DNA of 64,000 nucleotides, taken from NCBI GenBank assembly GCA_964483455.1, contig CAZACK010000009.1, positions 1 through 64,000 on the forward strand, read 5' to 3'. This DNA comes from CAYZJD01 sp964483455. Lineage in GTDB: Bacteria; Acidobacteriota; Terriglobia; Bryobacterales; Bryobacteraceae. The position numbers were made by a program, and so were the translations under genes. Under the pieces are notes generated by a model that had not been told where the DNA came from, searched no databases, and saw only the letters and a list, made by a program, of their open reading frames with translations. Shown one piece after another: positions 33,589-42,224 of this stretch (position 1 is its first letter; each line of letters starts with the position of its first letter).

Positions 33589-33855
33589 CTAGCCGGGCTG
33601 CTTGAGAGCAGCGACCTCTCCGGCGGGGATGCCGTAGACCAGCGTCCAGTGGTTCGCGGACCTGGGTGAGAGCCGGCGTTCGGCGCGAATCACTTCCCGG
33701 ATCTGGTCCTCGGTAAAAACACCCCGCATCCAGGCGACCGCCGGCTCGTCGCCGTACTCCAGGACGCGAAAGATCGCCTATTCCGGGTACGCAACCGGAT
33801 TGAAATCCGAAAGGTTCACGTCCCAGAACAGGGACTGCAAGTGCCCGTGGATCAT
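33589..33855 (-). pseudogene. DUF6922-like antitoxin partner of AbiEii with an internal stop
   Basis: Reading through one TAG (33778-33780) gives an 88-aa protein: SLFWDVNLSDFNP, then IFRVLEYGDEPAVAWMRG, VIRAERRLSPRSANHWTLVYG. This is the pattern of small proteins encoded directly upstream of AbiEii toxins (DUF6922 type). It starts 14 bp past the enclosed lipoprotein gene and ends 66 bp before the toxin start. The TAG falls where a Tyr would be expected (EYAIFRV), so a single substitution inactivated it. Confidence 0.62.
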
Positions 33856-33880
33856 AGGTAAATGGGGATTGCGTAGCCTG

Positions 33881-35890
33881 TCACCGTATTTCGAGGAGGA
33901 GGTGGGTGGCGAACTCGACTTCCAGCTTCGCCGCGGGTCCGGTCACCGTGCCCAGGTCCTTGCCGGCGGCGTAGTCGGTCACCCGGTAGCGCCGCGACTC
34001 CAGGCCGCGGAGCTCCACCGGCCCCTTGTACTGCTTCGCGAAGAACGCGTAGTACATCGCGCCGTCCTTGCGGATGGCGTGGGCCTCGGGCCGGTCGAAG
34101 CCGATGTCATATAGCGCGCCGAGATACTCGCCGCGCGAAAGCATCTTCGACTTGTAAAGGCCGATCCATTTCTCCCAATGCTTCTCGCGCGCCGGCGTGA
34201 GCTCGACCCTGGGATCCTTGCCGGCGCCCACCGGCCACGTGAAGTTCGTCCCGACTACACCGCCCACGCCGATGGTCGAGGCGAAGTCCTCGCCGCCGTC
34301 GGTCATTTCGACGTGATCTCCGAAGTAGGCCACCGTGTCGCCCAGCAACGCCTTCAGCGTCTTGCCTTTCGTGCGCACCTGCCACGAGCTGGTGGGGTCG
34401 GCGGCAACCGTCATGTTGAGAAACGGCATGGTGAAGAAGGAATACGACGTTCCGCACGGGCAGATCTCGACCAACGCATCGGGCTTCACGCTCAGGGCGG
34501 CCTCGTAGATCGCCTGGAAGAAGCCCGGCACGCCTTCCACCGATTCCTCGGGACGGGAATGGTTGTGCGCCTTGTTGTAACACGGCGGCGCCGCGTTCAG
34601 ATACTGGCCGTCGATCTTGAGGCCATCGAAGCCCCAGTCGCGCAGCGCCTGGATGGTCAGCTTGCGCGCGTCCTCGCGCACCGGCGGGTAGGCCGGGCAG
34701 AGATAGAACGCGTCCCACCACGAGATCTTCTGCCGGGAGCCGTCGGCGTTCAGGAGAAGCTGCTCGGGATGCTTGCGGATCAGGTCCGTGCCGGGATCCA
34801 CCGACATCGGCGCCCACCAGAGCTGCGCCTTGAAGCCCTCGGCGTGGATGCGATCGGTCATCCGCTTCACATCCGCGGCGCCTCCGGGGAACTTCTTCGG
34901 ATTGACGTACCAGTCGCCCTCGGCCGTTTGCCATCCGTCGTCGAGCGTCACCCAGCGAAATCCGAGCTTCTTGACGATCGGAAACGTGCCGTACACCTGC
35001 TTTTCGGTGAAATTGCGACCGTAGCCCCAGGCGCACCAGATCGGCTCGAAGGCGTCGTTCGGGGCCTTGGGAATCTTCACGCCTTGCGCAACCATAAAGC
35101 GACGGTATTCCACGAGCGTCGCGAAGTAGTCGCCCCGATGGGCGGTGACGAACGTGCGGAATGTCTTCAAGCTCTCGCCGGGCGGGAGCGTCCGGTTGAC
35201 CTTGTACGTCACCGCGACGGCGGCGTGCCGCGCGTCCGGCATCGTGACTGGAAGCAAGACCTGCTTCGGAACCGGTTCGACATGCCCCACGCCGATCCCG
35301 GCGTCTCTCCGCCAGACGTCGGCCACCGGGGTGCCGCCGCCGTAGTCCGTGCCGTTCATGCCGAGGAAATTCTCCTGGCGGAAACCAGGTTTCAGCGGCA
35401 GCACCCAATCGGGGCGGTTTTCGTATGAGCCGGGCTGATACGACCAGAACGCGGGATCGCCGCCTCCTGGCGATGCGTCGATCGAATAGGCGTGGCTGGT
35501 CCAGCTTTCGACCGCCAGCGGCGAGAATCCGGTATTGGTGTACGTGACATCGAACACCAGCGTCGAGGGGAACGCGGGATCGGCGGTGACGGCGACTTGC
35601 TTGCGAATCCCCTGCGCCTCGCCGCTGAACAGGAAGCGCCGGCCCTCCTGGCTGTGGGAAACGAGGTTGAAGTCGCGGACCTCGCGGCCGTCGGCGCGCA
35701 GGTACTCCGTAGGGGCGAACGGTCCGAGCGCCGTCTCGTCGCCTTCGAATTTCAGGACGGCGCGGCTGTGCATCCGCTTGTCGAACTCAACCGCGATGCG
35801 GTTGTTGTCCGCGCGAGTCTCCCGCCCGGACGGCGCGCAGGAGGAAAGAAGGAGCGGCAGGACCAGCAGGCCAAGATGTCTCCGGAGCAT
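33881..35890 (-). CDS. Lipoprotein GH36/melibiase-like alpha-galactosidase
   Basis: 669 aa. The lipobox LLSSC (residues about 14-18) predicts a lipid-anchored, exported protein. An N-terminal beta domain (residues about 25-240) precedes a GH36/GH27-like TIM barrel: WCAWGYGRNFTEKQVYG, FRWVTLDDGWQTAEGDW, KAQLWWAPMSVDPGTDL, FDGLKIDGQYLNAAPPC (nucleophile Asp in KIDG near residue 424) and VEICPCGTSYSFF. A short C-terminal beta domain closes it. It would release alpha-linked galactose or a related sugar from oligosaccharides outside the cytoplasm. It is monocistronic, on the same strand as the decayed AbiEii module. Confidence 0.85.
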   Translation of the reverse strand: MLRRHLGLLVLPLLLSSCAPSGRETRADNNRIAVEFDKRMHSRAVLKFEGDETALGPFAPTEYLRADGREVRDFNLVSHSQEGRRFLFSGEAQGIRKQVAVTADPAFPSTLVFDVTYTNTGFSPLAVESWTSHAYSIDASPGGGDPAFWSYQPGSYENRPDWVLPLKPGFRQENFLGMNGTDYGGGTPVADVWRRDAGIGVGHVEPVPKQVLLPVTMPDARHAAVAVTYKVNRTLPPGESLKTFRTFVTAHRGDYFATLVEYRRFMVAQGVKIPKAPNDAFEPIWCAWGYGRNFTEKQVYGTFPIVKKLGFRWVTLDDGWQTAEGDWYVNPKKFPGGAADVKRMTDRIHAEGFKAQLWWAPMSVDPGTDLIRKHPEQLLLNADGSRQKISWWDAFYLCPAYPPVREDARKLTIQALRDWGFDGLKIDGQYLNAAPPCYNKAHNHSRPEESVEGVPGFFQAIYEAALSVKPDALVEICPCGTSYSFFTMPFLNMTVAADPTSSWQVRTKGKTLKALLGDTVAYFGDHVEMTDGGEDFASTIGVGGVVGTNFTWPVGAGKDPRVELTPAREKHWEKWIGLYKSKMLSRGEYLGALYDIGFDRPEAHAIRKDGAMYYAFFAKQYKGPVELRGLESRRYRVTDYAAGKDLGTVTGPAAKLEVEFATHLLLEIR

Positions 35891-35934
35891 GCCCGGATTT
35901 TCTCACAACGAGGGGCAGGCCTGATTCCCGGCTG

Positions 35935-36333
35935 CTACAAGGTCCCCGCGTGCCGCTTCAGAATCTGGGGAAGATTCTGCGAAAAGGCCGACCGGGCCAT
36001 GACGATATCGCAGCCGGCTTCGTGGGCCTTCTGCTTCAGCTCACCCTGCACGTGGGACACGAAACCGATCAGGCTGATCTTCTTCAGTTCCGGCGTCGCC
36101 TTCAGCCTGGAAATCAGATTCAGCGGGTGGACGCCGTGGATGTTCAGGTCGAAAATGATCAACGACGGCTTGGAGTGCGCCTTCTCGAGCAGTGTCTGTT
36201 CGTCTTTGACGAACTCCACCTGCATGCCTGCTCGCTTCGCCACGTCGTTGATCTTGACAGTGAAGAACAGGTCGCTGACCACAGCCAGAAGCTTCTTGTT
36301 CGGGTGCTTGTGCATAGAGTCCAGCAAATGCAC
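35935..36333 (-). CDS. Stand-alone receiver-like protein with degenerate phosphorylation site
   Basis: 132 aa (or 126 from a second ATG). The fold pattern is that of a response-regulator receiver: LLAVVSDLFFTVKINDVAK, then LIIFDLNIHGV with an Asp at the phosphoacceptor position (about residue 65), LIGFVSHV in place of the usual Thr/Ser strand, and CDIVMARSAFSQ where the invariant Lys of receivers is replaced. Only one of the two acidic metal ligands is visible near the N-terminus. It may be a pseudo-receiver for protein-protein signalling. No kinase is adjacent. Confidence 0.65.
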   Translation of the reverse strand: MHLLDSMHKHPNKKLLAVVSDLFFTVKINDVAKRAGMQVEFVKDEQTLLEKAHSKPSLIIFDLNIHGVHPLNLISRLKATPELKKISLIGFVSHVQGELKQKAHEAGCDIVMARSAFSQNLPQILKRHAGTL

Positions 36334-36407
36334 CTCCGACTGGAGGAATCTGCCTGTCAGGGCGCCAGTCTGTCTCCGAGTGCCAATGCTGGAAGGGAAA
36401 TACGATC

Positions 36408-37478
36408 TTACTCGGTTCTCACGGGGGAGCGCAACCGGAGGGCGCGGACAAGGTCACGGAAGGCCGCGATCGACAAGACGGCGCCAAAGCTCAGCAGCGT
36501 GCAGTACACGGCGCCCCAGTAGAATTGCACGGGCCGGCCGAGGACGGAAAATGCGAGCAGATAGACCCCGACCGTCAGTAGAAGCCGGAGCGCGATGGGG
36601 TTCGTCCAACCCACCAGGCCGAACAGCGCGATTGGCAGGTAGAGCGCCGTGACCCAAAGCGGTCCGCCGAGAAAAAGGCCTTGCCGGGTGGCGGTGAGGA
36701 TGAAGCGCAGTCCGCCGAACCGGATCCAGGCCTCGCGCCAGGGCGCCTCCAGATCGGTGGCCCTCATCCTCGGCACAACCTCCGAGGCGTGCCAGCCGAA
36801 GTACGCGGCGTAGGCCGCCAGCCCAACCAGCAGGAAGGCGAGTTCCGGTTTGCGTTTCTGCCGGTGAGCCAGCCAGACGCTGATGAGCACGTAGGGCAGG
36901 GCCAGTTCCCGGAAGAACAGCGCCAGCAGAGCCGCGGTCGCCCCCACGCGCCACCAGCCGAGGCAGTAGGCCGCGGCGGAAAACACGATCAGCACCCCGG
37001 CCCACACTTCGGCATACATGGTCCCACCCGGCATGAAGGACGGGAATGAAGCAAGCATGAGCGGCACCAGAGCCGCTCCGGCCGCCGTCCGCCCGTCGCG
37101 GACCATCGCCGCGAAGGCCAGGACGATGGCGGCGCCGGCCGGCACGAGCAGGAGAAACCACGCCCAGCCAGAAGACGGAAGGCGCGCGATCAGGCTCAGG
37201 TGCAGCGGCGTCCGCCAGTTGAGGACCGAGCGGGTCTGGTAGCCGCGAGACTGCAACTCGGCGCCCATCGCGGCGTAGTAGCCTTCGCCTCCCCGAATGC
37301 GCCGGGCGACGGCCTCATAATATGCCACATCGCCCCCGCGGCGTCCGGCGCCAGTCCAGGGTTCCCCTCCGGACACAGTCAGGCAGCACCCCAGCGCCAG
37401 ACCGAGACAGCCCAGCACGACGCCCGCCTGACGTTGAGTCAGGGAACGGTATCGCGTGACTACATCAGAACTCACCAT
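36408..37478 (-). CDS. Polytopic membrane protein, glycosyltransferase-87/39-like
   Basis: 356 aa from the ATG at 37478 (MVSSDVVTRYRS). Twenty more residues upstream in frame are Cys-rich and look non-coding. About nine hydrophobic helices are visible. The first extracytoplasmic loop has an acidic pair in GGDVAYYEAVARRIRGGEG and NWRTPLHL, the pattern of GT-C lipid-linked glycosyltransferases (GT87/GT39), where an Asp in this loop is catalytic. The assignment is tentative. A soluble GT2 glycosyltransferase is encoded 0.5 kb away on the other strand and could supply a polyprenyl-phosphate sugar donor. Confidence 0.6.
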   Translation of the reverse strand: MVSSDVVTRYRSLTQRQAGVVLGCLGLALGCCLTVSGGEPWTGAGRRGGDVAYYEAVARRIRGGEGYYAAMGAELQSRGYQTRSVLNWRTPLHLSLIARLPSSGWAWFLLLVPAGAAIVLAFAAMVRDGRTAAGAALVPLMLASFPSFMPGGTMYAEVWAGVLIVFSAAAYCLGWWRVGATAALLALFFRELALPYVLISVWLAHRQKRKPELAFLLVGLAAYAAYFGWHASEVVPRMRATDLEAPWREAWIRFGGLRFILTATRQGLFLGGPLWVTALYLPIALFGLVGWTNPIALRLLLTVGVYLLAFSVLGRPVQFYWGAVYCTLLSFGAVLSIAAFRDLVRALRLRSPVRTE

Positions 37479-37973
37479 GAACACAGGCCTCCGGCAGGTG
37501 GGGCAGGTCCCCGACCTGCCATTAAAACAAATGCCCACCGAAGGCGCACCTTCTTCTTGCTGTTAGCTTCTTGCTGTTTGCCTCTTGCTTCTCCCTTCAG
37601 ACTTTGCAGGCCGAAGGACTGCCACCGGAGCGTGCTCCGCGCGCGAGGGCCGGGCATGCCCGGCCCTCGCGCGGTTTTTTCGAGGGAGAGGTTCGAAGGC
37701 CTGTTGCCGGTGCTCCGGCGAGATGGCGATGACACGATCTACAGTTTCGACCAGCGTTCTCCGTCTCTCGAGCGTGGTCCCACAGGAGGACCTTCCGCCG
37801 CGACCGGATGAAGGCATCGACGTAGCGGTGCAAGCGGGACGGTGAATGCAGTGTGGAACTGCGTTACGATGGCGGACTGGAAATGCGAGTCGCGGGGGTA
37901 ATTCGCTGGGGTGCTTTCCTCGGGGGAATCGCACGGATTGCCACCCGCTATGGAGGCCGCGCCTAGAACAGCC
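37479..37973. other. Intergenic region rich in palindromes
   Basis: A 495-bp region between divergent genes. It holds a GGCAGGT/ACCTGCC hairpin near 37510, a pyrimidine-rich tract (37545-37600) with repeated CTTCTTGCTGTT-like words, and a 34-bp palindrome plus T-run listed separately. Open frames here are shadows of the palindromes. The promoters of both flanking genes should lie here, but I see no clear hexamers. Confidence 0.5.
37640..37680 (+). terminator. 34-bp perfect palindrome followed by T6
   Basis: Seventeen-bp perfect arms meet at GCATGC with no loop mismatch, followed by G and six T on the plus strand. This is the geometry of an intrinsic terminator, but no plus-strand gene lies upstream. 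It could end a small RNA or leader transcript, or be a mobile palindrome. Confidence 0.55.
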
Positions 37974-38666
37974 ATGAATCGAGTCGACCTGTCAGTGGTC
38001 ATCCCCGCACTCAACGAGCGAGAAAACCTCGAGAGGCTGATTCCTGCGATCCAGCAGGTAACCGGCGAATTGGGGATCGCCTCGGAGATTATCGTCGTCG
38101 ACGGGCCTTCGCGGGACGGCACCTCGGAGGCGGCGGCGCGGCTCGGGGCGCGCGTCGTCAAGCAAACCGAGCGGGGCTACGGCGGCGCGCTTTTGGCCGG
38201 CTTCGAGATCGCAGCCGCTCCACACATCCTAACGATGGACGCCGACCTTTCCCACCCGGCAGCGTTCATTCGCGACCTCTGGACGCGCCGCGACGAGGCC
38301 GACCTGCTGATCGCCTCGCGCTACGTGCCGGGGGGCGGGGCGACCGTGGGCGCCTTCCGCCGTATCCTCAGCCTGGTCCTCAACGTGGTGTACCGGATCG
38401 TGCTGCAACTTCCGGTGCGGGACCTTTCCAGTGGCTTCCGGCTGTACCGGCGGGACGAGCTGCGGCGTCTGAAGCTGGAGTCGCGCGACTTCGACGTGCA
38501 GGAGGAAATTCTCGTTCGAGGCCACAACCGGGGCTGGCGGATCCGCGAGGTCGCCTTCCACTACATGCCGCGCGAGGCCGGGTCTTCCCACGTACGGCTG
38601 CTGCAATTCGGGTGGGCGTATCTGAAGACCCTGGTGAAGATGTGGCGCCTGCGGTTCCTTGGCTGA
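37974..38666 (+). CDS. Family 2 glycosyltransferase (DPM1-like)
   Basis: 230-aa cytoplasmic GT-A glycosyltransferase resembling dolichol/polyprenyl-phosphate mannosyl- or glucosyltransferases: LSVVIPALNERENLERLI, EIIVVDGPSRDGTSE, ILTMDADLSHPA (DxD metal site near residue 86), ASRYVPGGGATVG and SGFRLYRRDELRRL. No C-terminal membrane helices are present, so it is the soluble type. It probably charges undecaprenyl phosphate with a sugar for a GT-C enzyme; the membrane protein divergent to it is a candidate. The start is ATG MNRVDLSVV. No ribosome site is seen. Confidence 0.88.
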   Translation: MNRVDLSVVIPALNERENLERLIPAIQQVTGELGIASEIIVVDGPSRDGTSEAAARLGARVVKQTERGYGGALLAGFEIAAAPHILTMDADLSHPAAFIRDLWTRRDEADLLIASRYVPGGGATVGAFRRILSLVLNVVYRIVLQLPVRDLSSGFRLYRRDELRRLKLESRDFDVQEEILVRGHNRGWRIREVAFHYMPREAGSSHVRLLQFGWAYLKTLVKMWRLRFLG

Positions 38667-38679
38667 TGGGCCGGCTCCG

Positions 38680-38699
38680 GCGCGGAGCATGCTCCGCGC
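38680..38699. repeat. 20-bp perfect palindrome between convergent genes
   Basis: GCGCGGAGCA and its complement meet at GCATGC, in the 54-bp gap between the GT2 and kinase genes. It resembles part of the element at 37628-37673 (GGAGCGTGCTCCGCGC). It may serve as a bidirectional terminator although no T-run follows. Confidence 0.5.
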
Positions 38700-38720
38700 A
38701 TGGCAACGCTCCGCGCCGCT

Positions 38721-39146
38721 CTACCAGACCACCACCACCCTGTCAAAGCCTTCCTCCACCGTCGGCGGCACGAGCTTCGCCGCCATCCGCTCCAGCACCT
38801 CGTCGGGAACGACGCGGTTGCGGCGGCGGTTGCGCTCGCGGCACACCTCCAGCGGCACGTCGAAAAAAATCGCCTCGACGTCGCAGCCGTAAATCTCGGC
38901 CAGCTTCAGGTACGGCCGGCGCTCCCAGCGCGTCAGGTGCGTGGCGTCGATGTAAGTCACCGGCTGGCCGATCGCCAGCCGCTGCTTCAGCAGGTATCGA
39001 AGCGTGGCGAACACCTTGCGGTGAATGGTCTGGTCGGTTTCGTCGCCGGCCAGCAGCAGCCGCACCGCATCGGAAGACAGCGCGACGATCCCCCGGTCCC
39101 GGAGATAGCTCGACTTGCCGGATCCGGGCAGGCCGACCAGAATCAC
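38721..39146 (-). CDS. P-loop kinase-like ATP-binding protein (AAA_33)
   Basis: 141 aa. It opens with the Walker A motif in ILVGLPGSGKSSYL. The lid and base-binding parts are VTYIDATHLTRWERRPYL and CDVEAIFFDVPLEVCRERNRRRNR, as in the kinase domain of polynucleotide-kinase-like and gluconate-kinase-like AAA_33 proteins. The substrate is unknown. The GTG start lies 16 nt after the acyl-CoA dehydrogenase stop on the same strand, so it is the last gene of the beta-oxidation operon by position, though a functional link is not evident. Confidence 0.75.
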   Translation of the reverse strand: MILVGLPGSGKSSYLRDRGIVALSSDAVRLLLAGDETDQTIHRKVFATLRYLLKQRLAIGQPVTYIDATHLTRWERRPYLKLAEIYGCDVEAIFFDVPLEVCRERNRRRNRVVPDEVLERMAAKLVPPTVEEGFDRVVVVW

Positions 39147-39162
39147 GATCTTCGGCCGGGAA

Positions 39163-40929
39163 TCAGACGACGTAGCGCTCCGCCTCCAGCAGCCGCCCGG
39201 CGATTCGCCGCCGCAGCGCGATCACATCGGCCGGCTCGAACTTGCTAAACCGCCGCAGAACCGCCAGTTGCGTCCGAAGCGCGTCGCCCTCGGCGCAGGC
39301 GGCCAGCACCGATCGCGCCGTCGCCTCGATCTGCTCCATCGCCTCTTGCGAGAAAACCGCGCACATCTCCGCAGCCTGCTCGCCGCGCCCCCGCGCCGCC
39401 AGCTTCTCCGCCCTCAGCCGGCAGGACTCCAGGGCGAATGCGTTCATCGCCATGTCGGTGATCCCGGCCAGAATCTCCTGCTGATCCTCGAGCGCCGCCA
39501 GGTATCTCTGGTAGGCGGCGCCCATGCACAACAGCACGATCTTCTTCGCGTTGGCCGCCGGCCCGGCCCCGCCGGCCTCGGCCGCCGCCGGTCCGCTGAG
39601 AATCTCCGTCTGGAGCTTCTTCACCGCCTCCACCAGCGGAAGCTGGCCCCGCATCGCCCGCTTCAGCAGCATCCCGGTGGCCAGCAGCCGGTTGATCTCG
39701 TTCGTGCCCTCGAAAATCCGGTTGATGCGCGAATCACGGTAGGCGCGCTCGACCGCGTAGTCCTGGTGATACCCGTAGCCGCCGTGGATCTGTACGCCTT
39801 CGTCAACCACGTAGTCGAGCATCTCCGAGGCGAACACCTTGACGAAGGAACACTCCGCGGCGAATTCCTCGATCGCCTTCATCTCCGTCTGCGCGGCGTC
39901 GGCCTGGTCCCAGGAGAAACCGGCCAGCAGGCCCTGGATCATGCCCGCCACCCGGTAGCTCATGGTCTCGGCGGCGAAAATGCGGATCGCCATCTCGGCC
40001 AACTTGTGCCGGATCATACCGAACTCGGCGATGGCTTTGCCGAACGCCTTGCGCTCTTTGGCGTAGCGCAGTGAGGCGGCCAGCACGTCTTTGGCCCCGC
40101 CCACCGCGAATGCGCCGAGCTTCAGCCGCCCGATGTTGAGGATGTTGAAGGCAATGACGTGCCCGCGCCCGATTTCTCCGAGCACGTTCTCCACCGGCAC
40201 GCGCACGTTGTCGAGATAGAGCGCGGTGGTCGAGCTGCCCTTGATTCCCATCTTCTTTTCCTCGGCGCCGCAGGAGACGCCGGGGAAGGCGCGCTCCACC
40301 AGAAACGCCGTGAACTTCTCTCCATCCACCTTGGCGAACACCGTGAACAGATCGGCGGCGCCGCCGTTGGTGATCCACATCTTCTGCCCGTTGAGCACGT
40401 AGTGCGTGCCGTCCGGGCTGAGGTCGGCGCGGGTCCGCGCGGCCAGCGCGTCCGACCCCGCGTGCGCCTCGCTCAGGCAGTAGGCGCCGATCATCTCGCC
40501 GGAGGCCAGCTTCGGCAGGTAGCGCCGCTTCTGCTCCTCGGTGCCGAACAGCAGCACCGGCAGCGTGCCGATGCCGCTGTGCGCGCCGTGCCAGGCGGCG
40601 TAGGAGCCATCGTGCGCCAGATGCTCGGCCACGATCATCGCCGAGACGAGATCGAGTTCCATGCCGCCGTAGCGCTCGGGAACCGTCACCGCCGTCAGGC
40701 CAAGCTCCGCCGACTTGCGCAGGAGCGCCGCGCCCACCCCCGGCTCCTGGCGCTGGAGCGCTTCAAGCTTCGGCGCCACCTCGCTCGCCCAGAATTCCTC
40801 AGTGGCGCGGGCGATCGCCTGGTGTTCCTCGGTGAAATCGTCCGGGGTGAAGATCTCCTCCGGGGCGCGCGTTTCAAGGAGAAAGGCCCCGCCCTTCGTC
40901 TTCGGAAGTTCCGCTGCTGTTGCGGCCAT
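39163..40929 (-). CDS. Acyl-CoA dehydrogenase
   Basis: 588-aa FAD enzyme that introduces the first double bond in fatty acyl-CoA. It has YCLSEAHAGSDALAARTRA and MWITNGGAADLFTVFAKV in the middle domain, and YRDSRINRIFEGTNEINRL with the catalytic Glu (about residue 408). An extra C-terminal helical domain of about 170 residues is typical of the long very-long-chain branch (ACAD9/FadE-like). It is the third gene of a minus-strand operon after the fadB and fadA genes and is separated from fadA by a large inverted repeat. Confidence 0.93.
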   Translation of the reverse strand: MAATAAELPKTKGGAFLLETRAPEEIFTPDDFTEEHQAIARATEEFWASEVAPKLEALQRQEPGVGAALLRKSAELGLTAVTVPERYGGMELDLVSAMIVAEHLAHDGSYAAWHGAHSGIGTLPVLLFGTEEQKRRYLPKLASGEMIGAYCLSEAHAGSDALAARTRADLSPDGTHYVLNGQKMWITNGGAADLFTVFAKVDGEKFTAFLVERAFPGVSCGAEEKKMGIKGSSTTALYLDNVRVPVENVLGEIGRGHVIAFNILNIGRLKLGAFAVGGAKDVLAASLRYAKERKAFGKAIAEFGMIRHKLAEMAIRIFAAETMSYRVAGMIQGLLAGFSWDQADAAQTEMKAIEEFAAECSFVKVFASEMLDYVVDEGVQIHGGYGYHQDYAVERAYRDSRINRIFEGTNEINRLLATGMLLKRAMRGQLPLVEAVKKLQTEILSGPAAAEAGGAGPAANAKKIVLLCMGAAYQRYLAALEDQQEILAGITDMAMNAFALESCRLRAEKLAARGRGEQAAEMCAVFSQEAMEQIEATARSVLAACAEGDALRTQLAVLRRFSKFEPADVIALRRRIAGRLLEAERYVV

Positions 40930-40946
40930 GCTTTAGTTACCCCAGG

Positions 40947-41018
40947 TCCGCTCCCTGGCGGTCGCGGCTCGGTGCGAGGCGTGCCACCGACACCGAGCCG
41001 CGACCGTCAGGGAGCGGA
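40947..41018. repeat. 28-bp inverted repeat with 16-nt loop
   Basis: The arms 40947-40974 and 40991-41018 match at 27 of 28 positions; the exception is a G-T wobble. They contain GGTCGCGGCTCGGTG. It lies inside the beta-oxidation operon between thiolase and acyl-CoA dehydrogenase. It could attenuate or stabilise the transcript, or be a non-autonomous mobile palindrome. Confidence 0.8.
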
Positions 41019-41027
41019 TGATTTGCG

Positions 41028-42206
41028 CTACAACACTCGCTCGAAGATCCCCGCCGCTCCCTGCCCGCCGCCGATGCACATCGTGACCATGCCGTAGCGG
41101 GCTTCGCGGCGGCGCATCTCGCGGAGGATGGTTGCGGTCAGTTTCGCGCCGGTGCAGCCGAGGGGGTGTCCCAGCGCGATCGCGCCGCCGTTGACGTTCA
41201 CCCGCTCCAGGTCGAGCCCCACCTGCCGAATCACCGCCAGCGCCTGCACCGCGAACGCCTCGTTCAGCTCGATCACGCCGATGTCGTCGAGCTTCAAACC
41301 CGCCAGCGCCAGCGCCTTCGGAATCGCCACCACCGGCCCGATTCCCATGATCTCCGGCGGGACACCCGCCACCGCGAAGCTCACGAACCGCGCCATCGGC
41401 GTCAGCCCCAGCTCCCGCGCCTTGTCCTCCGACATCACCAGCGCCGCCGCCGCCCCGTCGCTCATCTGCGACGAGTTGCCGGCGGTGATCGTGCCCTGCG
41501 CGTCGAAGACGGCCTTCAGTTTCGCCAGTGCCTCGAGGGACGTGTCGGCGCGCGGCCCTTCATCCCTCCGGAAGCTCACCGTCTCCGTCCGCGGCTTGCC
41601 GTTGTCCAGCACGGTGGTTTGAACCTCCACCGGCACGATCTCGTCGTCGAACTTGCCCTCGTTTTGGGCGCGCACGGCGTTCTGGTGGCTCCGCAGCGCG
41701 AAGGCATCCTGATCTTCCCGGCTGATCCCGTACTTGCGCTGCAATCGCTCCCCGGTCAGGCCCATGCCGAGGTAGATCTCCGGGTGATGATCCACCAGCC
41801 ACGGGTTGGGAGAAAAGTTGTTGCCGGCGCGCGGCAGCAGGCTCATGGACTCGCTGCCGCCGGCCACGATCACCTCGGCCCCGCCGGCCCTGATCCGCTC
41901 GGCCGCCATTGCAATCGCCTGCAAACCGGACGAGCAGAAGCGGTTGATCGTCATTCCAGGGACGGTGTCGGGCAGACCGGCGAGCAGCGCCGCGTTCCGG
42001 GCCATGTTCATCCCGGACTCCGCCTCTGGAAAGGCGCACCCAAGGATCACGTCGTCAAGGCTGTCGGCGCCGGCCTGCGGGTACTTCTCCATGAGCCGGC
42101 GGATCACCGCGGCCGCCAGGTCGTCCGGCCGCGAATAGCGCAACGCGCCGCGCGGCGATTTGCCGACCGCGGTGCGAAGGCAATCGATAATAACGGCTTC
42201 CTGCAT
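41028..42206 (-). CDS. fadA: Acetyl-CoA acyltransferase (3-ketoacyl-CoA thiolase)
   Basis: 392-aa thiolase. The nucleophile Cys lies in NRFCSSGLQAIAMAAERI (about residue 92). The second active site has GGAIALGHPLGCTGAK (His, about residue 350) and the last Cys lies in TMCIGGGQGAAG (about 381). It cleaves 3-ketoacyl-CoA with CoA in the last step of beta-oxidation. It starts 19 nt after the fadB-type gene stop on the same strand; the two probably form the trifunctional complex. Confidence 0.95.
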   Translation of the reverse strand: MQEAVIIDCLRTAVGKSPRGALRYSRPDDLAAAVIRRLMEKYPQAGADSLDDVILGCAFPEAESGMNMARNAALLAGLPDTVPGMTINRFCSSGLQAIAMAAERIRAGGAEVIVAGGSESMSLLPRAGNNFSPNPWLVDHHPEIYLGMGLTGERLQRKYGISREDQDAFALRSHQNAVRAQNEGKFDDEIVPVEVQTTVLDNGKPRTETVSFRRDEGPRADTSLEALAKLKAVFDAQGTITAGNSSQMSDGAAAALVMSEDKARELGLTPMARFVSFAVAGVPPEIMGIGPVVAIPKALALAGLKLDDIGVIELNEAFAVQALAVIRQVGLDLERVNVNGGAIALGHPLGCTGAKLTATILREMRRREARYGMVTMCIGGGQGAAGIFERVL

Positions 42207-42224
42207 CGGACACCTCAGGTGCTG

